Source: an uncultured Flavobacteriales bacterium
GTDB lineage: Bacteria > Bacteroidota > Bacteroidia > Flavobacteriales > CALTNV01
DNA: 11,984 nt
Direction: 5' to 3'
NCBI GenBank assembly: GCA_943845485.1
Contig: CALTNV010000086.1
Span: 1 to 11,984 of the forward strand
A program made the translations under genes and the position numbers. Shown here in pieces: positions 6,105 through 11,984 of this stretch (its first letter is position 1; every line of letters starts with the position of its first letter). The notes beneath the pieces were generated by a model that was not told the DNA's origin, ran no database searches, and saw only the letters and a list, made by a program, of their open reading frames with translations.

Positions 6105-6166
6105 AAAACTTATTGAAAAAAAAAAGAAGAGGTTATAAACCTCTTCTTTTTTTTTCAATAAGTTTT
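6105..6166. terminator. Very long bidirectional terminator after porP
   Basis: Arms at 6105-6134 and 6138-6166 pair almost perfectly around a 3-base loop. From the outside in they contain AAAACTTATTG, a run of 10 A against 9 T, and GAAGAGGTT/AACCTCTTC. The only fault is one unpaired A in the A/T run. It begins only four bases after the porP stop codon on the minus strand and would also stop transcripts coming from the plus strand. Confidence 0.9.
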
Positions 6167-6169
6167 ATT

Positions 6170-7237
6170 TTAGAAATATGTTCTTCCATATCTAGATCTT
6201 TTCCCGTTTGGATTAGGTAAAGCAAATGATAATGAAATTTCAGAACCCCCTCTACCAACAAAATTAGAAGGTAATTTTGATGCAGTTACATCATAACTAT
6301 AGGAAACTGCTATTCTTCCTACCTCTGCTCTAGCAGCAAATATAAAAGCATCACCCACTCTATAATAAGTTCCGAAACCTAATGAAGTTTCTTTAATATA
6401 ACCAGTATGTCTTGAATGATTTATGATTTGAAAATCAAACATAATACCAGTTAAATATTCTTGATGAATACCTTGTTTATTATAAACAAACAAAGGCTTT
6501 AAAGTTGTATTAGCATAATTTAAACCATATGAAAACTCAGAATAAAAAGTATACTTTCTATGTCTAGAATCTTCTCCTCCTGCTAAAGCCATATCCGGTT
6601 CGGTTAAATGAGCAACAGACACACCAACATCTAAACGTCTTTCATCATTTTTTCTCATTGCTTTTTGATCACTAGTATAGGTATAGTAAACACCCAAACC
6701 ATAATCAGGAACCATACCTGTAGATAAACTTTCTAATCCAACAATATAACTACCACCTGACCCAGGAGTATAACCATTTTCATCAGTCCAATCATTATCC
6801 CAAGAATAAGCATCCACATCTTCAACAGATCTTTGAGAAGCACCCAAGGACATACCAACACTAAGTCTACTATTTTTATTTAGAGGCATATTAACACTAA
6901 CCAATAAAGAACCATCTATATTAGTTAAACCTCCTGCACCAGCTTTATCATAAAAAGCATTTAAACCAACCCCAACGTAAGCCTTCTTTCCTGCATTTTC
7001 TTTACTGTAAAAACCATAATCAGCGCCAAAATAATAAGTAGTAAAAGGATTTGCTGTTTGTGCAGCCCATTGATCTTTATAGATAGTATTTACTCTTAAA
7101 TTACCGTATTCAGATCCAGCTGCTGCTGGATTGTAAAAAGTTGGAGATAAATCAGCTTGAGAAAAATGTATATCTTGAGCATTCAAAGAAGCAAGCCCAA
7201 AAAAACCAACACATGACAACAATAATAATTTCTTCAT
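6170..7237 (-). CDS. PorP/SprF family outer-membrane beta-barrel protein
   Basis: A 355-residue Bacteroidota outer-membrane protein of the PorP/SprF family, linked by family knowledge to type IX secretion and gliding. The signal peptide is residues 1-20 (MKKLLLLSCVGFFGLASLNA, then Gln-Asp). The family's opening block follows: DIHFSQADLSPTFYNPAAAG at 22-41 and then NTIYKDQWAAQ around 50-60. The rest is alternating beta-strand sequence with aromatic girdle residues and turns rich in Gly, Asn and Asp, and it ends in an aromatic residue (TYF), as expected for Bam-inserted barrels. It is a single-gene unit ended by a strong terminator. These proteins occur in many copies per genome, so I do not name it PorP itself; no partner with gliding-protein repeats is in the window. 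Confidence 0.9.
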   Translation of the reverse strand: MKKLLLLSCVGFFGLASLNAQDIHFSQADLSPTFYNPAAAGSEYGNLRVNTIYKDQWAAQTANPFTTYYFGADYGFYSKENAGKKAYVGVGLNAFYDKAGAGGLTNIDGSLLVSVNMPLNKNSRLSVGMSLGASQRSVEDVDAYSWDNDWTDENGYTPGSGGSYIVGLESLSTGMVPDYGLGVYYTYTSDQKAMRKNDERRLDVGVSVAHLTEPDMALAGGEDSRHRKYTFYSEFSYGLNYANTTLKPLFVYNKQGIHQEYLTGIMFDFQIINHSRHTGYIKETSLGFGTYYRVGDAFIFAARAEVGRIAVSYSYDVTASKLPSNFVGRGGSEISLSFALPNPNGKRSRYGRTYF

Positions 7238-7409
7238 ATAAAAATAAATTAATAAAGCGGTTTACGATTAAGATAATGAAACACTTAAGTAAATAACACT
7301 ATTTAACATCCGAAATACAATAATAAGTGTTTTTTAATCAAAAATCAATTTTTTAGCAAACATTAGATATAAATAAATTGTTAATTCCTTATTTTTACAA
7401 AAAAATGTA

Positions 7410-8636
7410 ATGAGTACGATATTAGAAGGGATATCAAAAATTTCAATGGAAAAGTTCAGTTACTTTTTACCTGATGAAAAAATAGCAAAATATCCATTAA
7501 AAGAAAGAGATCAGTCTAAGTTGTTAGTCTATGATGATAAAATCACAGATGATACTTATCTCAAAATTTCAAATTATATATCAGAAAATAGCCTCATCAT
7601 AATGAATAACACAAAAGTTATTCCTGCCAGACTATATTTCAAAAAAGACACTGGAGCTAAAATTGAAATTTTCTGTTTAAACCCACACAAAAATGATAAA
7701 AACTATGCTGAATCATTGTTAGATATAAATAAATCTACCTGGAAATGCTTAGTTGGGAATTCAAAAAAATGGAAAAAAGGTAAAATATCTTTAGTCACAA
7801 ATGATGATAAAGATATTTTTGCTGAATTTATTGAAAAAGATGAGAATCATTTTATTATAGAATTTACCTGGAATAACGAATTAAATTTTGGAGAGATAAT
7901 TGAAAAATATGGAGCCTTACCTATTCCTCCTTATTTAAACAGAAAGACTGAAGAGTCTGACTATGTAAGATATCAAACTATTTACAGTGAAATAAAAGGA
8001 TCTGTTGCTGCACCAACAGCCGGATTACACTTTACTGAAAAAGTATTTAATACTTTAGAAAAAAAGAATATTCAAATAAACTTTACCACATTACATGTTG
8101 GTGCTGGTACATTTTTACCTGTTAAAGCTGATACTCTTGATGGACACGATATGCATGAGGAACAAATTATCATATCAAAAAAATTAATTGAAAAAATACT
8201 TCATCAATTAGAAAACAAAGAAGACATTGTTTCAGTTGGAACAACGTCTCTTAGAAATATAGAATCATTGTATTGGTTAGCAAAGACTTATTTTGTAAAT
8301 GAGAAAATAGAAACTGTAAAACAATGGGATCCATACCAAAATGACGATGAGCAAAATAATAGCTTAATGTACTTAAAAAAACTATTATCTTTTCTTGAAG
8401 CAAACAATCTAAATGAAATTATTTCATCTACAAAATTAATTATAGCTCCAGGTTATAAATTTAAATTAGTGAACACGCTAGTCACAAATTTCCACCAACC
8501 CAAAAGCACACTACTCTTAATTATTGCTGCAATTTTGGAAGACAAATGGAAAATAATTTATGATTATGCTTTAAATAACAACTATAGGTTTTTAAGCTAT
8601 GGAGATGGTTGTTTGTTAAAAATAACAAATAGCTAG
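7410..8636 (+). CDS. queA: S-adenosylmethionine:tRNA ribosyltransferase-isomerase, long form
   Basis: QueA moves the ribosyl part of S-adenosylmethionine onto preQ1 at the wobble base of tRNAs with GUN anticodons, giving epoxyqueuosine. At 408 residues it is about 50 longer than E. coli QueA (356). Recognised blocks: FSYFLPDEKIAKYPLKERDQ at 16-35, NNTKVIPARL (66-75), GALPIPPYLNR (168-178), YQTIYSEIKGSVAAPTAGLHF (188-208), TLHVGAGTFLPV (227-238), VGTTSLRNIES (276-286), APGYKFKLVNTLVTNFHQPKS (346-366), YRFLSYGDGC (392-401). The extra residues are mostly at 287-341, between the VGTTS and APGYK blocks. The second in-frame ATG, at 7446, would drop 12 residues but keep the first block; I prefer 7410. 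A second, standard-length queA may exist elsewhere in the genome, making this a divergent paralogue. Confidence 0.9.
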   Translation: MSTILEGISKISMEKFSYFLPDEKIAKYPLKERDQSKLLVYDDKITDDTYLKISNYISENSLIIMNNTKVIPARLYFKKDTGAKIEIFCLNPHKNDKNYAESLLDINKSTWKCLVGNSKKWKKGKISLVTNDDKDIFAEFIEKDENHFIIEFTWNNELNFGEIIEKYGALPIPPYLNRKTEESDYVRYQTIYSEIKGSVAAPTAGLHFTEKVFNTLEKKNIQINFTTLHVGAGTFLPVKADTLDGHDMHEEQIIISKKLIEKILHQLENKEDIVSVGTTSLRNIESLYWLAKTYFVNEKIETVKQWDPYQNDDEQNNSLMYLKKLLSFLEANNLNEIISSTKLIIAPGYKFKLVNTLVTNFHQPKSTLLLIIAAILEDKWKIIYDYALNNNYRFLSYGDGCLLKITNS

Positions 8637-8669
8637 AATAATAATATATACACTTCTAATTATATTATC

Positions 8670-8677
8670 TAAATTTG
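8670..8677 (+). promoter_or_regulatory. Candidate -7 box for the bacilliredoxin gene
   Basis: TAAATTTG matches the Bacteroidota -7 consensus TAnnTTTG exactly and lies 31 bases before the ATG at 8709, giving a leader of about 25 bases. No clear TTTG is seen at the -33 distance. Confidence 0.5.
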
Positions 8678-8708
8678 TATTGAATTATAAAATTTAATTT
8701 CAAATTAT

Positions 8709-9122
8709 ATGTATCCACAAGAATTAGTAGCACCAATGAAAGCTCAATTACAAGATGTTGGTTTTGAGCAATTAGAAACTATAGAACAAGTAGATAATAC
8801 TTTAAATAATAATGAAGGAACTGTATTAGTGGTTGTAAATTCAGTATGTGGTTGTGCTGCAGCAAATGCAAGACCAGCCGCAATAGAATCTATAAATAAT
8901 GATAAAAAACCAGCTAAATTAACCACAGTATTTGCTGGTGTTGATGCTGAAGCTACTGGTCAAGCAAGAAAATACATGCTTCCTTATCCTGCTTCATCTC
9001 CTTCAATAGCACTTTTTAAAGATGGAAAATTAGTTCATATGTTAGAAAGACATCATATAGAAGGTAATTCTGCTGAATTAATTTCAGAAAATTTAAAAGC
9101 TGCTTACAACGAATTTTGTTAA
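8709..9122 (+). CDS. Bacilliredoxin, BrxA/BrxB family (DUF1094)
   Basis: A cytoplasmic thioredoxin-fold protein that removes bacillithiol from oxidised proteins in organisms that use that thiol. The 137-residue length and the start MYPQELVAPM are typical of the family. The active site is VNSVCGCAA with Cys47-Gly48-Cys49, the CGC motif of BrxA/BrxB. Other conserved blocks are VFAGVDAEATGQAR (about 74-87), YPASSPSIALFKDGK (93-107) and HHIEGNSAE (117-125). It ends in an extra Cys137, the final residue. A good -7 box (8670-8677) gives it its own start downstream of queA. Whether this organism makes bacillithiol or another low-molecular-weight thiol cannot be read from the window, so I do not assign brxA or brxB. 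Confidence 0.92.
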   Translation: MYPQELVAPMKAQLQDVGFEQLETIEQVDNTLNNNEGTVLVVVNSVCGCAAANARPAAIESINNDKKPAKLTTVFAGVDAEATGQARKYMLPYPASSPSIALFKDGKLVHMLERHHIEGNSAELISENLKAAYNEFC

Positions 9123-9131
9123 AATATTTTT

Positions 9132-9160
9132 TTTGATTTAAAATAAAATCACTACATTTG
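9132..9160 (+). promoter_or_regulatory. Promoter of tRNA-Cys (Bacteroidota -33/-7 type)
   Basis: TTTG (9132-9135) and TACATTTG (9153-9160) are separated by 17 bases, matching the TTTG/TAnnTTTG pattern. Transcription would begin about 25 bases before the mature tRNA. This is the clearest promoter in the window and supports the phylum assignment. Confidence 0.75.
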
Positions 9161-9188
9161 TGCACCCGAAAGGTTGAATAAATGTTAG

Positions 9189-9259
9189 GGTCACGTGGCC
9201 GAGTGGCTAGGCAGAGGTCTGCAACACCTTGTACGGCGGTTCGAATCCGTCCGTGACCT
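9189..9259 (+). tRNA. tRNA-Cys (anticodon GCA)
   Basis: The 71-base cloverleaf is complete. The acceptor stem GGTCACG (9189-9195) pairs with CGTGACC (9252-9258). The D arm is GCC/GGC, and the anticodon stem GAGGT/ACCTT closes the loop CTGCAAC with anticodon GCA at 9221-9223. The variable loop is GTAC and the T arm GGCGG-TTCGAAT-CCGTC contains one G-T pair. The base before the missing tail is T (9259), the U73 discriminator that is an identity element for cysteinyl-tRNA synthetase. CCA is not encoded. It has its own promoter and a terminator directly behind it. Confidence 0.97.
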
Positions 9260-9260
9260 C

Positions 9261-9292
9261 AAAAAAACACCAGTTAAAGCTGGTGTTTTTTT
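9261..9292. terminator. Terminator of tRNA-Cys
   Basis: AAAAAAACACCAG (9261-9273) pairs with CTGGTGTTTTTTT (9280-9292) across a 6-base loop, TTAAAG. The stem starts two bases after the mature tRNA end and finishes in a T-run. Confidence 0.9.
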
Positions 9293-9307
9293 ATTGAAAT
9301 TACCATC

Positions 9308-9339
9308 AAAAAGCAGTAAGTTAAAACTTACCGCTTTTT
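9308..9339 (-). terminator. Terminator of the TlpA-like gene
   Basis: On the minus strand AAAAAGCGGTAAG, a TTTTAA loop region and CTTACTGCTTTTT form a stem with one mismatch, seven bases after the stop of the TlpA-like gene and ending in a T-run. It lies just beyond the tRNA terminator, so the convergent units are separately insulated. Confidence 0.85.
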
Positions 9340-9345
9340 ACGTTT

Positions 9346-9852
9346 TTATAATTGATTCAAATATTTATTAAGATACATCCTCAATTCTTTTCCTTTTAAA
9401 TTTTTTCCAACAATTTTCCCTTTTGGATTGATTAAAAAATTATATGGAATATATTGAACATTATAGTCGGCAGTTATTTCACACTTACTCCAAGAAACAA
9501 GTTCACTTAAATGAACAAAATCTTGAAGACTATCTGTTTCAATGGCACTCTTCCATTTTCTATGATTTTTATCTAAACTTATTCCCACTACTTTAAATCC
9601 TTTGTCAGAAAAATCATTGAAAATAGCAAGTAAATTTGGGTTTTCCTTTCTACAAGGAACACACCAACTTGCCCAAAAATCTAAAAGAATATATTCTCCT
9701 TTAAAGTCAGATAAAGAAACTGTATCACCATTTAAATCAGTGATGCTAAAATCAGGAGCCTTATCTCCTACTTTTAAACTTTCAGCTCTTTTGATATTAA
9801 AAGAAATACAGAAAAACCCTATACCTAATAAAATAAATAAGAACTTTTTCAT
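9346..9852 (-). CDS. Exported TlpA/ResA-like thioredoxin-family protein
   Basis: A 168-residue thiol-disulfide oxidoreductase, probably anchored in the inner membrane or free in the periplasm. The N-terminus MKKFLFILLGIGFFCISFN is a signal peptide or membrane anchor. The AhpC/TSA-Redoxin domain follows: VGDKAPDFSITDLNG (28-42), LSDFKGEYILLDFWASWCVPC (47-67) with active-site Cys64 and Cys67 (W-C-V-P-C), a helix with NPNLLAIF, VVGISLD (88-94) and YIPYNFLINPKGKIV (134-148) with the family's conserved Pro at 136. An extra Cys124 is present. The usual partner CcdA/DsbD is not in the window, so reducing or oxidising direction is unknown. The gene follows murA on the same strand after 61 bases. A separate promoter was not found, so they could be co-transcribed. 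Confidence 0.88.
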   Translation of the reverse strand: MKKFLFILLGIGFFCISFNIKRAESLKVGDKAPDFSITDLNGDTVSLSDFKGEYILLDFWASWCVPCRKENPNLLAIFNDFSDKGFKVVGISLDKNHRKWKSAIETDSLQDFVHLSELVSWSKCEITADYNVQYIPYNFLINPKGKIVGKNLKGKELRMYLNKYLNQL

Positions 9853-9913
9853 TATAACTATTTTTAATTAAGTTAAGATTTTCTTCTTATGCGTTATTAA
9901 AATTAACAAACAA

Positions 9914-11224
9914 TTAAGATATTCTTCTAATATCAGCTCCTAAAGCTATTAGTCTCTCATCAATATTTTGATAACCTCTATCAATTTGCTCAATATTATA
10001 TATTGTTGATTTCCCTTTTGCAGAAAGAGCAGCTATCAGCAATGAAACTCCAGCTCTAATATCAGGAGATGTCATAGAAATACCTTTCAAAGTATTTTCT
10101 TTATTCATCCCGATAACTGTTGCTCTATGAGGATCACATAATATAATTTTAGCCCCCATATCTATTAGTTTATCAACAAAGAACAACCTACTTTCAAACA
10201 TCTTTTGATGTACTAAAACACTTCCTTTAGCTTGAATAGCGGTAACTAAAACAATACTTAATAAATCAGGAGTAAAACCTGGCCAAGGAGCATCAGATAT
10301 TGTCATAATTGAGCCATCAATAAAAGACTCAATCTCATATTCATCTTGAGATGGTACAAATAAATCATCACCCCTTAATTCCATTTTTATTCCCATTCTA
10401 CTAAAAATAGTTGGAATAATACCTAATTCATTAAAACATACATTTTTAATTGTTATTTCAGAACCAGTCATGGCTGCCAATCCAATAAAACTTCCAATTT
10501 CAATCATATCAGGTAAAATGGTATGTTCACATCCACCTAACTCACTAACACCTTCTATGATAAGCATATTTGAACCTATACCTGATATATTAGCTCCCAT
10601 ACGAACTAACATTTTACATAATTGTTGCAAATAAGGTTCACAAGCAGCGTTATATATTGTGGTTTTTCCTTCAGCTAAAACAGCTGCCATTAAAATATTG
10701 GCTGTTCCAGTAACAGAAGCCTCATCTAATAACATATAAGCTCCTTTTAACTTAGAATCACACTCTACTTTATAAAATCTTTTTTCTTTGTCATACTCAA
10801 AATGAGCGCCTAATTTTTCTAAGCCAACAAAATGAGTATCCAATCTTCTTCTACCTATTTTATCACCACCAGGCTTAGGAATATATCCCTTGCCATATTT
10901 AGCTAATAAAGGACCTACTAACATAATAGAGCCTCTTAATTTATTCGCTTTATTATAATACTCCTGTGTAAGTAAATGATCTAAATTTAAATCATCTGCT
11001 TGAAAAGTATAAGAACCATTTCCTAATTTTTGAACTTTAACTCCTAGATCGGCTAATAAGTCAATCAACTTATTCACATCTATGATATTAGGTATATTAT
11101 GTATTGTGATTTTTTCTGAGGTAAGAACTACCGCACATAAAATTTGTAATGCTTCGTTTTTTGCTCCTTGAGGAATAACTTCTCCCTTTAGTTTTTTACC
11201 TCCAATGATTTCAAATGCTCCCAT
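9914..11224 (-). CDS. murA: UDP-N-acetylglucosamine 1-carboxyvinyltransferase
   Basis: MurA transfers enolpyruvate from phosphoenolpyruvate to UDP-GlcNAc, the first committed step of peptidoglycan synthesis, in the cytoplasm. The 436-residue protein has the two inside-out alpha/beta domains. Key positions: GAKNEALQ with Lys22 and Asn23; KLRGSIMLVGPLLA at 95-108; the active loop KPGGDKIGRRRLDTHF (117-132); PGFTPD with the general base Asp320 (the equivalent of E. coli Asp305); and SPDIRAGVSLLIAAL (386-400) with Arg390. The loop has Asp121 (codon GAT at 10862-10864) where E. coli has Cys115, the residue that fosfomycin modifies. Asp here is known from naturally fosfomycin-resistant MurA enzymes and retains activity, so I predict a working, fosfomycin-insensitive enzyme. 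It lies 16 bases downstream of the DUF4290 gene, in the same unit. Confidence 0.97.
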   Translation of the reverse strand: MGAFEIIGGKKLKGEVIPQGAKNEALQILCAVVLTSEKITIHNIPNIIDVNKLIDLLADLGVKVQKLGNGSYTFQADDLNLDHLLTQEYYNKANKLRGSIMLVGPLLAKYGKGYIPKPGGDKIGRRRLDTHFVGLEKLGAHFEYDKEKRFYKVECDSKLKGAYMLLDEASVTGTANILMAAVLAEGKTTIYNAACEPYLQQLCKMLVRMGANISGIGSNMLIIEGVSELGGCEHTILPDMIEIGSFIGLAAMTGSEITIKNVCFNELGIIPTIFSRMGIKMELRGDDLFVPSQDEYEIESFIDGSIMTISDAPWPGFTPDLLSIVLVTAIQAKGSVLVHQKMFESRLFFVDKLIDMGAKIILCDPHRATVIGMNKENTLKGISMTSPDIRAGVSLLIAALSAKGKSTIYNIEQIDRGYQNIDERLIALGADIRRIS

Positions 11225-11240
11225 ATATTATAGCAGTTTT

Positions 11241-11909
11241 TTATCTATGACTAGATTTAGGTTTTCTATTTTGATGTTGATTTTTTTGATTTTTTTGGTT
11301 TTTGTGCTGGTGATTTTTATTATTAGACTTTCGTTTAGCTTGTATAGCTCCTTGCTCTCGCATTAAACTATTCGTACTGATTAATTGAATAGAATCATCC
11401 ATTTTAATTTTACCATCAGACAGTTTTAATAAATGCTCTTTAATTAACTCATCATCAACAGCATTTCTACTAAAAGATAAATAATTTCTCTTCATCATAT
11501 TAGCAATCATTAAAACAAGAGCATTTTTTTCTTCACCTTCATTGTAATCAGAAGCTTTAAGAACTAATTCTTCAATTGTTTTACCATAATGAGCAAGCTT
11601 AATTCTTTTTTGAGGATAAGGTAAGGGATTAGGCTTTTTCTCAAACTCTTCCCGTTTTGGTAATTCACAAGGATAATCTACATCCAATTTGTAATCAGAA
11701 ATGATATACATATGTACCCACAATTTAGACTTATAATCCTCAATATCTCTTAATGCAGGATTGATTTGTCCCATTACAGATATAATTGCATTAGCCACCT
11801 TATTTCTCTCATCTCTATCTTCAACAGTTAAAGCATGTTTCACCATGTTTTGAACATTTCTCCCGTAAGCTGCTATGCTAAGTTTTGGACGTACTGTATT
11901 ATATTTCAT
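11241..11909 (-). CDS. DUF4290 family protein with basic low-complexity tail
   Basis: A 222-residue cytoplasmic protein of the Bacteroidota-restricted DUF4290 family; function unknown. No signal peptide or membrane segment is seen. The globular part is about 1-190, with conserved-looking blocks YNTVRPKLSIAAYGRNVQNM (3-22), VMGQINPALRD near 45-55, KLWVHMYIISDYKLDVDYP and LMIANMMKRNY. The last 31 residues (192-222) are an extremely basic tail made almost only of Lys, Asn, His, Gln and Arg, including repeats of Lys-Asn-Gln, which could bind nucleic acid or be a disordered linker. It sits 16 bases upstream of murA, the arrangement I know from other Bacteroidota, suggesting a link to cell-wall synthesis by context only. 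A weak -7-like TATTTTTA lies at 11936-11943 on the minus strand. Confidence 0.88.
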   Translation of the reverse strand: MKYNTVRPKLSIAAYGRNVQNMVKHALTVEDRDERNKVANAIISVMGQINPALRDIEDYKSKLWVHMYIISDYKLDVDYPCELPKREEFEKKPNPLPYPQKRIKLAHYGKTIEELVLKASDYNEGEEKNALVLMIANMMKRNYLSFSRNAVDDELIKEHLLKLSDGKIKMDDSIQLISTNSLMREQGAIQAKRKSNNKNHQHKNQKNQKNQHQNRKPKSSHR

Positions 11910-11984
11910 TTTTTATAATATTCTTTTCTATTGTATAAAAATATGCATAAGAATTTACAAAATTGTTAATTTCGCAAACTTTAA

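Larger units (their letters stand above)
5874..6169. other. 296-base intergenic region with two terminators and GATAAG repeats
   Basis: The convergent Spy-like and porP genes end at its edges. It holds the hairpin of the first gene (5898-5931), the GATAAG cluster (6062-6082) and the long terminator of the second (6105-6166). Between 5932 and 6061 I see only AT-rich sequence. An ATG at 6024 opens a 12-codon frame, which I regard as chance. Since terminators alone need only about 100 bases, a small RNA here is possible but unsupported by a clear promoter. Confidence 0.45.

Noticed and set aside
8744..8926. 60-codon minus-strand frame inside the bacilliredoxin gene
   Set aside because: Antisense to a well-supported gene and without homology I can see.
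9602..9871. 89-codon plus-strand frame over the TlpA-like gene
   Set aside because: Antisense to a gene with complete thioredoxin motifs.

Overview
The window looks like chromosomal DNA of a low-GC member of the Bacteroidota, most likely class Flavobacteriia. The support is the strong AT bias, a PorP/SprF-family outer-membrane protein, the pair of a DUF4290 protein and murA, a long-form QueA, a 3-hydroxyanthranilate dioxygenase, weak Shine-Dalgarno signals and -7 boxes of the Bacteroidota type (TAnnTTTG). Apart from one tRNA, all genes encode housekeeping or envelope proteins. I see no phage, insertion sequence, CRISPR array or defence cassette, and no convincing new multi-gene system.

Layout. 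Positions 1-772 (minus) hold the start of dnaJ, cut by the window edge, preceded by grpE, with an unusual control region at about 800-852. Positions 877-3096 (minus) hold a tiny cysteine-rich lipoprotein and a translationally coupled pair: an endonuclease/exonuclease/phosphatase-family lipoprotein, then a lytic-transglycosylase-like protein. At 3190-3714 (plus) is 3-hydroxyanthranilate 3,4-dioxygenase of the kynurenine route to NAD. It converges on a glycosyltransferase (minus) whose stop codon lies inside the shared terminator hairpin. That glycosyltransferase overlaps a small upstream gene of unknown function.

Positions 5277-5873 (plus) encode a secreted, charged helical protein of Spy/CpxP-like appearance. 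Positions 6170-7237 (minus) encode a PorP/SprF-family beta-barrel followed by a very strong terminator. Positions 7410-9259 (plus) carry a long QueA-type enzyme, a bacilliredoxin with a CGC active site, and tRNA-Cys(GCA) with a good Bacteroidota promoter and terminator. Positions 9346-11909 (minus) carry DUF4290, murA and a TlpA/ResA-like thioredoxin. MurA has Asp where the fosfomycin-sensitive enzymes have the catalytic-loop Cys.

How the genes fit together. GrpE and DnaJ are the co-chaperones of DnaK. MurA starts peptidoglycan synthesis and the transglycosylase-like protein may cut peptidoglycan. The TlpA-like protein and the bacilliredoxin are thiol-redox proteins of the envelope and cytoplasm respectively. 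QueA and tRNA-Cys serve translation. Most transcription units are short and end in clear intrinsic terminators. The points most worth a second look are the grpE control region, the MurA Cys-to-Asp change, the shortened glycosyltransferase end inside a terminator, and the large insertion in QueA.
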